From Pandoraea sp. PE-S2T-3 (GTDB taxonomy: Bacteria; Pseudomonadota; Gammaproteobacteria; Burkholderiales; Burkholderiaceae): DNA of 64,000 nt. Location: NCBI RefSeq assembly GCF_002179965.1, contig NZ_NGUQ01000007.1, positions 682,001 to 746,000 of the forward strand. Reading direction: 5' to 3'. Positions 1-8,752 of the stretch are shown piece by piece (position 1 is the first letter of the stretch; every line of letters starts with the position of its first letter). The position numbers and the translations under genes were made by a program. Under the pieces are notes generated by a model. The model was given only the letters and a program-made list of their open reading frames with translations. It did not search any database and was not told the DNA's origin.

Positions 1-191
1 GCAGCACGTGTTTGCCGCCGAGCTTCGGGAGCATGAGGTCGAGCAGCACCACGTCGTAGGTTTCGGTTTGCAACAGACGGTCGGCCGCATCGCCGTCGCG
101 CGCAGCGTCGACGGTGAAGTTGTCGTCGCGCAGCATGCGGGCGAGCCAGTGGGCGAGGGTGTCGTTGTCTTCGATCAGCAAGAGTTTCATG
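1..191 (-). CDS. response regulator, N-terminal part (cut by window edge)
   Basis: Only the first 63 codons are present; the gene continues beyond base 1. The frame starts MKLLLIEDND, the acidic pocket of a CheY-like receiver, and contains VVLLDLMLP with the probable phospho-acceptor Asp at about residue 51. The LARM...RDDNFTVDAARDG stretch is typical of OmpR/PhoB-type regulators of the QseB/TctD kind, but the output domain is not visible, so the subfamily is uncertain. It is transcribed away from the ABC importer genes that start at 462, and the 270-bp gap between them must hold both promoters. Confidence 0.85.
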
Positions 192-461
192 ACGGCCTAG
201 GCGAATTGCCTGCGGGAGCGCCCCGGAGTGTGCCCGCTACGCACGGGCAAGCCAACAGCGGGTAAACACCCACCCGTTGCCGGCGAAAACCTGCATGGGA
301 CGAAAGCTCGATGAAAGCTTCGTTTTTCTACAATCCGCCAGAAGGCAGATGAAAGGATCGCTGCCTTGACCTCGATGCACCGTCACACCGTTGCCCGAGG
401 CCAGCCGAAACCGCACCGCGCGGGTCCGGCCCATTATCCCTAAAACAATGGAGACACCACA

Positions 462-1502
462 ATGCGAGCAAGCCTTGGCCTGCGCCTGCCGAAAGCCCTT
501 GTGAAACCTGTTCTCGCCAGCGTGTTCGGCGTGGCATTGGCAGCTGCCAGTGCGCCGGGCTTTGCCGCCGATAGCGGCAAGGTCACGATCATGGTGGGCG
601 GCATCACGAAGATGGTTTATCTGCCGGCCAAGCTTGCCGAGCAACTCGGCTACTTCAAGGACGAAGGCCTGAACGTCGAGCTGCTCTCGCAGCCGGCCGG
701 CGTGGACGCCGAGAACGAATTGCTCGCCGGTGCCGTGCAGGCCGTGGTGGGTTTCTACGATCACTCGATCGACTTGCAGAGCAAGGGCAAGGAAATTCAG
801 GCGATCGTGATCTTCGGTCAGGTGCCGGGCGAGGTCGAGCTCGTCAACACGAAGAGCAAAGACACCATCAAGAGCATGGCCGACGTGAAGGGCAAGACCC
901 TCGGCGTCACCGGTCTCGGCTCGTCGACCAACTTCCTCACGCAGTACCTCGCGGCCAAGCACGGCATCCCGTCGTCGCAGTACTCGGTGCTGCCGGTGGG
1001 CGCTGACAACACGTTTATCGCTGCTATCAAGCAGAACCGCATCGACGCGGGCATGACGACCGAGCCGACTGCCTCGCAGTTGCTCAAGACGGGCGACGCC
1101 GCCGTGCTGGTCGACATGCGCACGATGGAAGGCACCGTCGCGGCACTGGGCGGCGCTTACCCGGCATCGAGCCTCTACGTGCAACGTGCGTGGCTCGACA
1201 AGCACAAGCCGGAAGCCGCCAAGCTCGCGCGTGCGTTCGTGAAGACGCTCAAGTTCATCAACACGCACTCGGCCGCCGAGATCGCCGACAAGATGCCGAA
1301 GGACTACTACGGCAACAACAAGGCGCTGTACGTGCAGGCTCTGCAAAACTCGCTGCCGATGTATTCGCCGGACGGCCGCATGCCGAACGGTGGTCCCGAG
1401 ACCGTGCTGAAGGTGCTTGCCGCGTTCAATCCGAACGTCAAGGGCAAGCACATCGATCTGTCGAAGACGTACACCAATGAGTTCGTCGATCAGGCCAAGT
1501 AA
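462..1502 (+). CDS. ABC transporter substrate-binding protein, NMT1/SsuA-type
   Basis: A 346-residue periplasmic binding protein. A Sec signal peptide runs to about residue 36 (ASAPGFAA followed by DSGKVTIMVGG). The mature part has the NMT1/THI5-like layout of nitrate/sulfonate/taurine/thiamine-precursor binding proteins: an early strand followed by YLPAKLAEQLGYFKDEGLNVEL, then GKTLGVTGLGSSTN in the middle. The start is the ATG preceded by GGAGACACCACA. It is the first gene of an SBP-ATPase-permease operon (gaps about 180 and 110 bp). The substrate cannot be read from sequence; an organosulfur or nitrogen compound is usual for the family. Confidence 0.88.
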   Translation: MRASLGLRLPKALVKPVLASVFGVALAAASAPGFAADSGKVTIMVGGITKMVYLPAKLAEQLGYFKDEGLNVELLSQPAGVDAENELLAGAVQAVVGFYDHSIDLQSKGKEIQAIVIFGQVPGEVELVNTKSKDTIKSMADVKGKTLGVTGLGSSTNFLTQYLAAKHGIPSSQYSVLPVGADNTFIAAIKQNRIDAGMTTEPTASQLLKTGDAAVLVDMRTMEGTVAALGGAYPASSLYVQRAWLDKHKPEAAKLARAFVKTLKFINTHSAAEIADKMPKDYYGNNKALYVQALQNSLPMYSPDGRMPNGGPETVLKVLAAFNPNVKGKHIDLSKTYTNEFVDQAK

Positions 1503-1685
1503 CTGATTCGCCCGACTCGCCTCTCTTGACCCGGTAGTACCGGCGCGCGGTCGCTACGACGCCGCGTCAACTGAACCAGCAACTGAGCCGCCCGCACCTG
1601 ACCCCCGTCCGGTGTGCGGGCGCGCTCACCCCTTGAATTGGCGCAACGCCGCCGATAGCCCGTCGACGTACCAGAGGAGCTGAGC

Positions 1686-2537
1686 ATGACTCAGACGATT
1701 AGCCAGACTCACACCCCCGCCGCTTCGGCACCGGCCCGTGCGGCCAGCGCGGTCTCGCGCGACACGCCGGCCATCGAGTTCGACAACGTGTCGTGCCGTT
1801 TCATCTCGCCCGACGGCAAAGCGACTATCGCGCTGCGCAACTTCAGCATGTCGGTGGCGCGTGGCGAGTTCGTCGCCATCGTCGGCCCGACCGGCTGCGG
1901 CAAGTCGACCACGCTGTCGATGATTACCGGGCTGCTGCGCCCGACCGCCGGCTCGGTGCGCGTGATGGGCCAGACCGTGAACGGCATCGATCCGCGCATC
2001 GGCTTCGTGTTCCAGAACGATGCGGTGTTTCCGTGGCGCAGCGTGCGCGAGAACGTGGCCGCCGGCCCGCTGTTTCGCGGCCAGTCGAAGGACGCTGCGT
2101 ACGCGCTGGCCGATCAGTGGATCAAGCGCGTGGGGCTCGACAAGTTCGGCGGTCACTATCCGCACCAGCTCTCGGGCGGCATGCGCAAGCGCGTGGCACT
2201 CGCACAGACGTTCATCAACGGCCCCGAAATTCTGCTGATGGACGAGCCGTTCTCGGCGCTCGACATGCAAACGCGCACGCTCATGCAGGACGAGCTGCTG
2301 CAACTGTGGTCGTCGACGTCAGGCTCGGTGGTGTTCGTCACGCACGATCTGGAAGAAGCGATCGCGCTGGCCGACCGGGTGTTCGTGCTGACGGCGCGTC
2401 CGGCCACGCTCAAGAACGTGTACACGATCGACCTGCCGCGTCCGCGCGTGATGTCGGAGATTCGTTACGAACAACGCTTCATCGATATCTCGCGCGAGAT
2501 TTGGGCTGACCTGCGTGAAGAAGTGAAGATCGGTTGA
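1686..2537 (+). CDS. ABC transporter ATP-binding protein, SsuB/TauB-type
   Basis: A 283-residue ATPase energising the importer encoded on both sides of it. Walker A GPTGCGKST lies at residues 67-75, the signature LSGGM at 162-166, and Walker B ILLMDEP at 182-188, followed by the FSALD D-loop and a THD switch histidine. The VFQ(N)D...PWRSVRENV Q-loop region is that of the nitrate/sulfonate/taurine importer ATPases. The first 28 residues are a low-complexity Ala/Thr-rich extension before the domain begins. A ribosome site (GAGGAGCTGAGC) precedes the ATG. Confidence 0.9.
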   Translation: MTQTISQTHTPAASAPARAASAVSRDTPAIEFDNVSCRFISPDGKATIALRNFSMSVARGEFVAIVGPTGCGKSTTLSMITGLLRPTAGSVRVMGQTVNGIDPRIGFVFQNDAVFPWRSVRENVAAGPLFRGQSKDAAYALADQWIKRVGLDKFGGHYPHQLSGGMRKRVALAQTFINGPEILLMDEPFSALDMQTRTLMQDELLQLWSSTSGSVVFVTHDLEEAIALADRVFVLTARPATLKNVYTIDLPRPRVMSEIRYEQRFIDISREIWADLREEVKIG

Positions 2538-2648
2538 TGTCGTGACCGGGCCAACATCTTCAGTGGATCGCCCGGTGATGAGCAGTGTCATTGAAAGTGA
2601 ATTGACGGGCCGCGCAGCCGCGCGTGCCCATGCCGTCAGGAGGAGGGC

Positions 2649-3518
2649 ATGAACATGAGTGAACAGGCCGTGCTGGCAGGTTTCGGCGACGCCGATCTCG
2701 CGCGCGAGGAAGCCGCCGCGCAACGTCGTATCAAGCAACGCCGCGCGCTGGTGATCTTTCTGCGCGTCGCGATTCTGGTGGTTGGTCTCGGTGGCTGGGA
2801 AGTGGCCGCGCGTATCGGCTGGATCGATCCGTTCTTCTTCTCGCAGCCGACGTTGATCGTCGAGCAGATTTACGACTGGTGCGTGAATGGCACGTCGCAA
2901 GGACCGCTGTGGGCGCAGGTGCTCGTCACGCTCGAAGAGACGGTGCTGGGCTTTCTCATCGGCGGTGTGGCCGGTGTGATCTGCGGCATCGTGCTCGGAC
3001 GTAACAAGCTGCTCTCCGATGTGTTGAGCCTCTACATCCAGATTGCCAACTCGATTCCGCGTGTGGTGCTGGGCTCGATCTTCGTGATCGCGTTCGGTCT
3101 GGGCATGGCTTCGAAGGTAGCGCTCGCGGTGGTGATGGTGTTCTTCGTGGTGTTCGCCAATGCATTTCAGGGCGTGCGTGAAGCCGATCGCTACATGATT
3201 GCCAATGCGCAGATCCTCGGCGCATCGCGTCGTCAGGTGACGATGGCGGTGGTGATTCCGTCGGCGCTGTCGTGGATTCTCGCCAGCCTGCACGTGAGCT
3301 TCGGTTTCGCGCTCGTCGGTGCGGTCGTCGGTGAGTTCCTCGGGTCGAAGCAAGGCATCGGCCTGTTGATCTCGACGGCGCAGGGCGCGTTCAACGCGAG
3401 CGGTGTGTTCGCGGCGATGATCGTGCTCGCCGCGGTCGCGCTCGGTGCGGATTATTTGCTGACCTCGCTTGAAAAGCGTTTGCTGAAGTGGCGTCCGGCA
3501 GCCTTCAGTAACGAGTAA
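2649..3518 (+). CDS. ABC transporter permease, SsuC/TauC-type
   Basis: A 289-residue inner-membrane permease, third gene of the importer operon. The first hydrophobic segment begins about residue 33; later segments flank the EAA-like cytoplasmic loop (READRYMIANAQILGASRRQ), the binding-protein-dependent permease motif that contacts the ATPase. An AGGAGGAGGGC ribosome site sits just before the first ATG; a second ATG two codons later is an equally possible start. The family imports nitrate, sulfonates, taurine or pyrimidine precursors. A strong terminator follows 45 bp after the stop. Confidence 0.9.
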   Translation: MNMSEQAVLAGFGDADLAREEAAAQRRIKQRRALVIFLRVAILVVGLGGWEVAARIGWIDPFFFSQPTLIVEQIYDWCVNGTSQGPLWAQVLVTLEETVLGFLIGGVAGVICGIVLGRNKLLSDVLSLYIQIANSIPRVVLGSIFVIAFGLGMASKVALAVVMVFFVVFANAFQGVREADRYMIANAQILGASRRQVTMAVVIPSALSWILASLHVSFGFALVGAVVGEFLGSKQGIGLLISTAQGAFNASGVFAAMIVLAAVALGADYLLTSLEKRLLKWRPAAFSNE

Positions 3519-3563
3519 GCGGCATCGTCGCGCAGCAGCGACGTGCAATAGCGGCATGCATAA

Positions 3564-3603
3564 AAAACGGCGCCACCCCGCGAAGGGTGGCGCCGTTTTC
3601 CTT
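3564..3603 (+). terminator. intrinsic terminator after the ABC importer operon
   Basis: A 15-bp perfect stem, bases 3564-3578 against 3585-3599, with a 6-base CGCGAA loop. The arms end in A4 and T4, so it can terminate from both sides: the importer operon on + and the SYLF gene converging on -. Confidence 0.9.
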
Positions 3604-3632
3604 TGGAGCACTGCGAGCCCGAAGGCTCGGCG

Positions 3633-4235
3633 TCAGATCTTCAGCTTGGTGACCTTCGTGCCTTCGACGTTCAGGTTGGCCATCAGGCCGGCGTTGGTCA
3701 TCACGATCACTTCCACGGGCGACGTGGCCGTGTTCAGGTCGACCGCGCCGTTGGCACCGATCTTGACCACCGCGACAGAAGCGTCGGCACCGGCCGTCCA
3801 GCCGTCGGTGCGCTGGAATTTGTCGAGGGCGTCCTGCGTCATGAACAGAAAGATCACGGCCTTCGACTGTGCGCCGATTTGCAGACCGAACGATGCCGTC
3901 ACCGTGTTGTAGTAACCCTGCGTGTTGCCGCCTACGCGCAGCGCGCCTTCACCATATTCGCCACCCACGACGAAGCCGGCTTGCAGCACGGACGGGAAGA
4001 CCAGCACGCCACGGGCCTTGCTGACCAGTTCGCGTGAGCCTTTCACCGAGGCGTACATCTTGTCGAGTGCGCCGTTCACCGAGGCATCGATTTCGCGGCG
4101 CTTGTTGGCATTGGCGCCCGGCGAGCTATCGCTCTTGTCGGCTTGCGACGGCGTGGTCGTCGTGCAACCGGCAAGCGCAAAGGCGGCCGCGGCAACGGCG
4201 ACAGAAGTTTTCATCAGGAAATCACGTTTTTGCAT
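3633..4235 (-). CDS. SYLF/YSC84-domain lipoprotein
   Basis: A 200-residue protein. The start at 4235 is chosen because GGAGGGAGAAA directly precedes it; a longer upstream frame has no ribosome site. The N-terminus MQKRDFLMKTSVAV leads to lipobox LAGC with the lipidated Cys at residue 24. The rest is the SYLF (Ysc84) domain: KARGVLVFPSVLQAGFVVGGEYGEG, then QIGAQSKAVIFLFMTQDALDKF and a DASVAVVKIG stretch. Known SYLF proteins bind lipid or actin in eukaryotes; the bacterial lipoprotein role is not established. Monocistronic, ending at the shared terminator. Confidence 0.85.
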   Translation of the reverse strand: MQKRDFLMKTSVAVAAAAFALAGCTTTTPSQADKSDSSPGANANKRREIDASVNGALDKMYASVKGSRELVSKARGVLVFPSVLQAGFVVGGEYGEGALRVGGNTQGYYNTVTASFGLQIGAQSKAVIFLFMTQDALDKFQRTDGWTAGADASVAVVKIGANGAVDLNTATSPVEVIVMTNAGLMANLNVEGTKVTKLKI

Positions 4236-4552
4236 TTTCTCCCTCCAGAAGCGTGGGCCGCTTGGACAGTGTCGCGGCATGGATTCGGATAAAACGTCAT
4301 GTCGTGGCGAGCACCCGGGACATTCGGGGCGGGCAGCCCGCTACGGCGGTGAAGCGGATGATGAGGTCGATGCTTCGGTATCCGATGGAGACCGGGACAG
4401 GCGTCGGGCGAGCGCGTTTGCGAAGTCGCAACGGTGGCCTGAAGGGCGTCGACATGACGTCGATTATGCGGCGTCTACCGGCTTTGTCAAGAAATTCGCG
4501 CAATAAGTTCTGCTAACTTGCGCCTATCTCGCGCTAACTTGTAGGAGTCTGC
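4236..4552. other. intergenic stretch upstream of the SYLF gene
   Basis: 317 bp with no gene I can support. It should hold the promoter of the SYLF lipoprotein and the 3' end of the next leftward transcript. Bases 4511-4542 contain two copies of GCTAACTTG separated by a CG-rich spacer; I see no clear terminator. Confidence 0.4.
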
Positions 4553-5080
4553 CTACGTGCACTTGCGCATGTATTCTTCCTTGAGCGCTTTGCGTGGGTT
4601 TGTGCGTGTAGGAATGTCGATGCGATTGCCGTTGGGCTGTACCACCGGGCGATCGCGGGTGTAGACCGCCTTGTCGGGCGTGTTGGCTATTTTGTCGGCA
4701 AGGGCTTTGCATTCTTCGCGTTGCGTCGGCGAGACCGGAGCGGCGGAGGCCGACTGTTCGGCGGCCTGATTGCGGGCGGCCTGTGAACACTGTTCGGCCG
4801 GCAAGGCGCGGCCCACGCTATCGAAGCACACGGGGGTCTGGGCGAGTGCGAAGCCGCTGCTGCCAAGCATGGCGAGTGCGACGCCCGCACGCAAGAGCGG
4901 CCCGGGCCTCAGCGTGTGAGATGACGCGTGCCGGAGACGGAAGCGCGAGACGAAAGAGACAAACGGAACAAGAGAGACGGCGGCGGTGCGGGGCGCCGTG
5001 ATCGGCGTGAGGCTCGCGGATGGCGCGATGCGAAGCGGCGGGACAGACATCGGGGACAGCGTGGCGGTGCGGCGGGGCAT
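4553..5080 (-). CDS. small exported protein of unknown function
   Basis: A 175-residue protein I do not recognise. The ATG at 5080 follows GAGGAG at a good distance. About 65 residues of Ala/Ser/Pro/Arg-rich sequence precede a clear hydrophobic stretch (LRAGVALAMLGSSGFALA, then Gln), which looks like a signal peptide, so the real start may be further in; no ATG lies at a conventional distance. The mature part has three cysteines (PVCFD, EQCSQ, EECKALADK) and ends with the basic/acidic KALKEEYMRKCT. Repeated small cysteine-bearing motifs suggest a periplasmic protein. It lies 46 bp downstream of the baeR-like gene and may share its transcript. Confidence 0.6.
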   Translation of the reverse strand: MPRRTATLSPMSVPPLRIAPSASLTPITAPRTAAVSLVPFVSFVSRFRLRHASSHTLRPGPLLRAGVALAMLGSSGFALAQTPVCFDSVGRALPAEQCSQAARNQAAEQSASAAPVSPTQREECKALADKIANTPDKAVYTRDRPVVQPNGNRIDIPTRTNPRKALKEEYMRKCT

Positions 5081-5126
5081 CGTCAATCTCCTCAATGACA
5101 GCACACCCGTGGATGCGCGGGTGCGC

Positions 5127-5915
5127 CTATTCTGGCACTGCGCCGGGCGGGTTGTCGATAGCCGCGACGTCGTGCCGCGCCGCGAGCCGCCCCGGCCGGT
5201 CGGTGCGCAACTCCAGCCGGTAGCCCACGCCGTAGATAGAGCGGACGATCTCTTCGTCCGGGCGAATCGCCTGCAACTTGCGCCGCAGATTCTTGATGTG
5301 ACTGTCGACGGTGCGGTCGGCGACCACACGATGATCGTCGTACATACGATCGAGCAGATGCGCGCGCGGAAACGTTTTATCGGGGTGGCTGGCCAGTGTG
5401 GCGAGCAACCGGAGTTCGACCGGCGTGAGCGGCAATTCATGACCATCGAGCCGCGCGTGATGGCGTACGGCGTCGATGATCAGTGCCGGTTGTTGCGGTA
5501 CGACTTCGTGCGCAATGGCTGCCACGGCGCTCGCCGGGCCGCGCACACGGCGCAGGATGGCTTTCACGCGGGCGACGACTTCGCGCGGGCTGAACGGCTT
5601 GCAGATGTAGTCGTCGGCGCCGAGCTCGAGGCCGAGCAACCGGTCGGTTTCGGCGGCGCGCGCCGTGAGCATGACGACCGGGACTTCGGAGATTTCGCGA
5701 ACGGCGCGGCACACTTCCAGACCGTCCATGCCCGGCAACATCAGGTCGAGCAGGATCAGGCGCGGCTCCGTCGCGCGCACGGCAGGCAGCACGTCGCGCC
5801 CGTCGGAGAGAATTCGGCAAGGCATGCCTGCGACGCGCAGATATTCCGCGAGCAACGCCGCCAGTTTCGGCTCGTCTTCGACGATCAGAATCGGCGCGGT
5901 GTCGGGCAGCGTCAT
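5127..5915 (-). CDS. baeR: OmpR-family response regulator, BaeR-like
   Basis: From the ATG at 5915 the product has 262 residues. The receiver domain begins PILIVEDEPKLA; the phospho-acceptor Asp is residue 57 (LILLDLMLPGMDG) and the conserved Lys residue 106 (DYICKPF). The C-terminal winged helix has the usual ELRLLATLASHPDKTF...RTVDSHIKNLRRKL...YGVGYRLE. Upstream in-frame starts exist: ATG 5978 and TTG 5996, the latter overlapping the kinase stop by 7 bp, so translational coupling with a longer N-terminus is possible. BaeR controls envelope-stress and efflux genes in enterics; here the nearest genes are a FlgH-like lipoprotein and the protein at 4553. Confidence 0.85.
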   Translation of the reverse strand: MTLPDTAPILIVEDEPKLAALLAEYLRVAGMPCRILSDGRDVLPAVRATEPRLILLDLMLPGMDGLEVCRAVREISEVPVVMLTARAAETDRLLGLELGADDYICKPFSPREVVARVKAILRRVRGPASAVAAIAHEVVPQQPALIIDAVRHHARLDGHELPLTPVELRLLATLASHPDKTFPRAHLLDRMYDDHRVVADRTVDSHIKNLRRKLQAIRPDEEIVRSIYGVGYRLELRTDRPGRLAARHDVAAIDNPPGAVPE

Positions 5916-5989
5916 GGCGTCAGTCGGTGAGCGCAACGGGGCGCCTTTGTCGGCAAATGTCTGCAAAGCGATGTTCATTGCGGCCTGTG

Positions 5990-7156
5990 TCAACAAAGGG
6001 TTGTCAGTGTGCTGGTAGAGAACGCGGCACCGGGTGCCGGTTCATCGCCGGTGCCGGACAGAGGCGTGCCGAACGTGCCGCCCAAGGCGCCACCCAACGC
6101 ACCGCCCAGTGCGCCATTGAACGCGGAGAGACACGAGTTGTTGCGGTGGCACGGCAGGGTAATCGAAAGCGCGAGTCCGCCCAATGGGGAATGGCGCGCG
6201 ACGATCTGACCGCCGTGCGCTTCGACAATGTGTTTGCACAGCGCCAGCCCCAGTCCTGCGCCTCCGCTGCGCCGGCTGCGCGAGGCTTCCACACGGAAGA
6301 GGCGCTCGAACAGACGCGGCAGTGCGTCGTCGGGAACACCGGGCGCGGAATCTTCGATTTCGAGCCGCAATTGCGCGCCGCTCGACGACAGATACACCCG
6401 CGCTGCGCCGCCGCCATCGGTGTAACGCAGCGAATTCTCGAACAGATTGCCGAGCAACTGCGTCAGGCGGTGCAGGTCGCCATCGACGGTGAGCACGTCA
6501 TCGGGCATATGCACGGTGAGCGCGATGCCCTTCGCTTCGAACCAATCGCGAAAGGCGGTGACGGTGGTCGCGACGCGCTCGGTCATGTCGACCGGTGCGA
6601 ACTGATAGGTGAGTGCGCCGATGTCGGAGAGCGAGAGCTCGTAGAGGTCGTCGATCAGCTTGGCCAGCAACGAGACTTCGACGCGCAACGACGCCAGTGC
6701 GTCTTGCGTGAGCGGGCGCACGCCGTCTTCCATGGCCTCGATTTCGCCGCGCAGCACCGAAAGGGGCGTGCGCAACTCGTGCGAAATGTCGGCGAGCAGA
6801 TCGCGGCGCAACTGATCATTGTGCGCAAGCGTGTCGGCCAGCCGGTTCAGGTCGGCCGCGAGCCGGGCGAGTTCGTCGGCGCCCACGGTGGGCGCACGCA
6901 CGCTGTAGTCGCCCATGGCCATGCGGTGCGTGGCTTCGAGCAGCGGCGTGACGGGCACGAGCAGCCGTTGCGCGACCCGAATCGCGACGGCACCCAGTGC
7001 GGCAATGCCGAGCAACGCCAGATAGAACAGGTTGTCGCCGGCCAGCCAGCTATGCCCGTTCAGCGCGGCGCGCACGACGAACGCCGTGGCCGCCATGGTG
7101 ACCAGGCCGGTCGCGAAGATCGCGAGGAACAGCTTGCGCGTGATGCCGGAGTTCAT
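5990..7156 (-). CDS. baeS: sensor histidine kinase, BaeS-like
   Basis: From the ATG at 7156 (MNSGITRKLFLAIFATG, the usual BaeS start) the product has 388 residues. Two membrane segments (about 8-30 and 44-65) bracket a very short periplasmic loop. A HAMP domain follows, then the phospho-acceptor His 126 in DISHELRTP, the N box (LFENSLRYT), a DSAPGVP G1 box and the SGGAGLGLALCKHIV G2 box. It forms a pair with the regulator downstream. After the catalytic domain the C-terminus carries about 45 residues including GAL-G repeats (GGALGGALGG...), which BaeS proteins usually lack. It is divergent from the FlgH-like gene at 7440. Confidence 0.87.
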   Translation of the reverse strand: MNSGITRKLFLAIFATGLVTMAATAFVVRAALNGHSWLAGDNLFYLALLGIAALGAVAIRVAQRLLVPVTPLLEATHRMAMGDYSVRAPTVGADELARLAADLNRLADTLAHNDQLRRDLLADISHELRTPLSVLRGEIEAMEDGVRPLTQDALASLRVEVSLLAKLIDDLYELSLSDIGALTYQFAPVDMTERVATTVTAFRDWFEAKGIALTVHMPDDVLTVDGDLHRLTQLLGNLFENSLRYTDGGGAARVYLSSSGAQLRLEIEDSAPGVPDDALPRLFERLFRVEASRSRRSGGAGLGLALCKHIVEAHGGQIVARHSPLGGLALSITLPCHRNNSCLSAFNGALGGALGGALGGTFGTPLSGTGDEPAPGAAFSTSTLTTLC

Positions 7157-7439
7157 GCGTGGGTTGACCGGGTGGCTTCGTTGATCGAGGTGGCGACGAA
7201 ATAGCGACGAAATCGCGACAAGGTGGCGAAAGCGTCGATGGCGCGCCATTTTCTCAGCTTCACGGTGACACGCGCCGTGCCTCCACAAATTTTCCACTAT
7301 TTGTGCGCACTGGCTGCACTCCCTGTTTTTACTATTCCTTACGAAGCTGGCCAAAGTGCCATTGCCTCATCTCACATCAGCTCATTCTTCTCGATGACAA
7401 CCGGGTCCACGCCCGGTACCGGCGCGGGGGCGCCACACC

Positions 7440-8141
7440 ATGTCGACACTATCGATGCTTCAGCGCGCTGCGGCGCGGGGTCTGGTTATGACGGTGGCGT
7501 CCCTCGCCACGGCAGGTGTGGCGCTGCTGAGCGGGTGCTCGAGCGCCAACGTCACTTCCACGCCGATGGCGGTGATGCCGATGCCGCGGGTGACCAACGT
7601 GCAGACGGCGGGGTCGATCTATCAATCGACCACGGCCACGAACTGGTTCGAAACGCCAGTGGCGCACCGGGTGGGCGACTTGCTCACGATTCAGGTGGCG
7701 GAAAACACGACCGGCAGCAACAAGGCGCAGAGCAATGTCACGCGCAACGCGAGCGTCACGGCCAAGAGCGCCAAAGACAACGGCGCCGATTCGCTGCTTG
7801 AGCGCTGGTTCAACATCGGCTCGTCGGCAAGCTCGTTCCAGGGCAACGGCACCACGAGCTCGACGTCGGCGATGACCGGCACCATTGCCGTGGCGATTGT
7901 CGAAGTCCTGCCGAACGGCGCCTATGTGGTGGGGGGCGAGAAGCAGGTGATGCAGGGCCGCAATATGGACACCTTCCGGTTCACGGGGGTGGTCAACAAG
8001 TTCGACATCCAGCCGGGTAACGTCGTGGCGTCGAGCAAGGTCGGTCAGGCGAAGGTGGCGCGGGTGGAGGACGGTCAGGTCGCCGACGGCGCAAACGGTG
8101 GCTGGCTCCAGCACGTGCTGCTTGGCGTGGCACCCTTCTGA
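7440..8141 (+). CDS. FlgH-like (flagellar L-ring family) lipoprotein, outside any flagellar operon
   Basis: A 233-residue lipoprotein: signal peptide, then lipobox LLSGC with Cys 33. The family signature of the L-ring protein FlgH is clear: GSIYQ, then HRVGDLLTIQVAENTTGSNKA, a Gly/Ser-rich stretch with GNGTTSS, TGTIAVAIVEVLPNGAYVVGGEKQ and FTGVV...DIQPGNVVASSKV. In flagella FlgH forms the outer-membrane bushing around the rod. No other flagellar gene is in the window. It is translationally coupled (shared base at 8141) to another lipoprotein gene and lies divergently from baeSR. It may be a specialised paralogue in a different outer-membrane ring. Confidence 0.85.
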   Translation: MSTLSMLQRAAARGLVMTVASLATAGVALLSGCSSANVTSTPMAVMPMPRVTNVQTAGSIYQSTTATNWFETPVAHRVGDLLTIQVAENTTGSNKAQSNVTRNASVTAKSAKDNGADSLLERWFNIGSSASSFQGNGTTSSTSAMTGTIAVAIVEVLPNGAYVVGGEKQVMQGRNMDTFRFTGVVNKFDIQPGNVVASSKVGQAKVARVEDGQVADGANGGWLQHVLLGVAPF

Positions 8142-8674
8142 TGAAACGGCTCGCCGGGGTACTGGCGCTGGCGGCGGCGGCCTGCGCGTCGTTGGGGGGG
8201 TGTCTGTTCGCGACGCCGGTGCCGGTGATGGCGGCGCAGGTGGCGGCCAGCGTGGTGACGACAGGCGTCGTGCTGGCCGATCAGCTGCCGTCGGTCGTGC
8301 CGCCGACGCAGCCGGCCGCGCCGGAGCTGATGTCGCGCAATCTGTGTATCGAACTGGGGGCGGATGGGGTGTCGGACTTGCTGCCGGCCATTCAGGGCCG
8401 ACTGCGCGCCTACGGCATCGTGAGCACGATTTACAGCCCGGGGACTTGGCCGACCGGCTGCGTCGTGCTGAACTACGCCGTCCGGCGCGCGTGGCGCAAT
8501 TCGCTATGGGGCAGCACGCCTAGCGAATATCTGGCGTACGCGACGCTCACGCTGAGTCAGAACGGCTCGGTGATGAATACCGTGTACTTCGACGGCAGAA
8601 CATCGACCGTGGAGTCGTGGTCCGGCGCGAACGCCAAGATCGCACAACTGGTGGATCGGCTGGTGGTGTTTTGA
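8141..8674 (+). CDS. lipoprotein of unknown function coupled to the FlgH-like gene
   Basis: A 177-residue protein whose ATG overlaps the preceding stop (TGATG). The lipobox LGGC puts the lipidated Cys at residue 21. The Val/Ala-rich region to about residue 55 is followed by a compact domain with two cysteines (RNLCIELG, PTGCVVLNYAV) and ending in AKIAQLVDRLVVF. I do not recognise the family. The strict coupling to the FlgH-like gene suggests the two proteins work together, perhaps as an accessory of an outer-membrane ring; this is inference from gene order only. Confidence 0.75.
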   Translation: MKRLAGVLALAAAACASLGGCLFATPVPVMAAQVAASVVTTGVVLADQLPSVVPPTQPAAPELMSRNLCIELGADGVSDLLPAIQGRLRAYGIVSTIYSPGTWPTGCVVLNYAVRRAWRNSLWGSTPSEYLAYATLTLSQNGSVMNTVYFDGRTSTVESWSGANAKIAQLVDRLVVF

Positions 8675-8676
8675 TT

Positions 8677-8752
8677 TGGTGCGCCCGACTGGAATCGAAC
8701 CAGTGACCCTCGGCTTCGGAGGCCGATACTCTATCCCCTGAGCTACGGGCGC
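8677..8752 (-). tRNA. tRNA-Arg (anticodon CCG)
   Basis: A full cloverleaf reads on the minus strand: acceptor GCGCCCG, D-arm, anticodon stem TCGGC/GCCGA around loop CTCCGAA (anticodon CCG), T-arm with GGTTCGAATCC, closing CGGGCGC, discriminator A and an encoded CCA at 8679-8677. It decodes CGG. The gene ends only 2 bp after the stop of the converging lipoprotein gene. Confidence 0.95.

Noticed and set aside
237-1451. 404-codon minus-strand frame opposite the first binding protein gene
   Set aside because: Antisense to a clear periplasmic binding protein with ribosome site and signal peptide. In GC-rich DNA such His/Arg-rich mirror frames are common.
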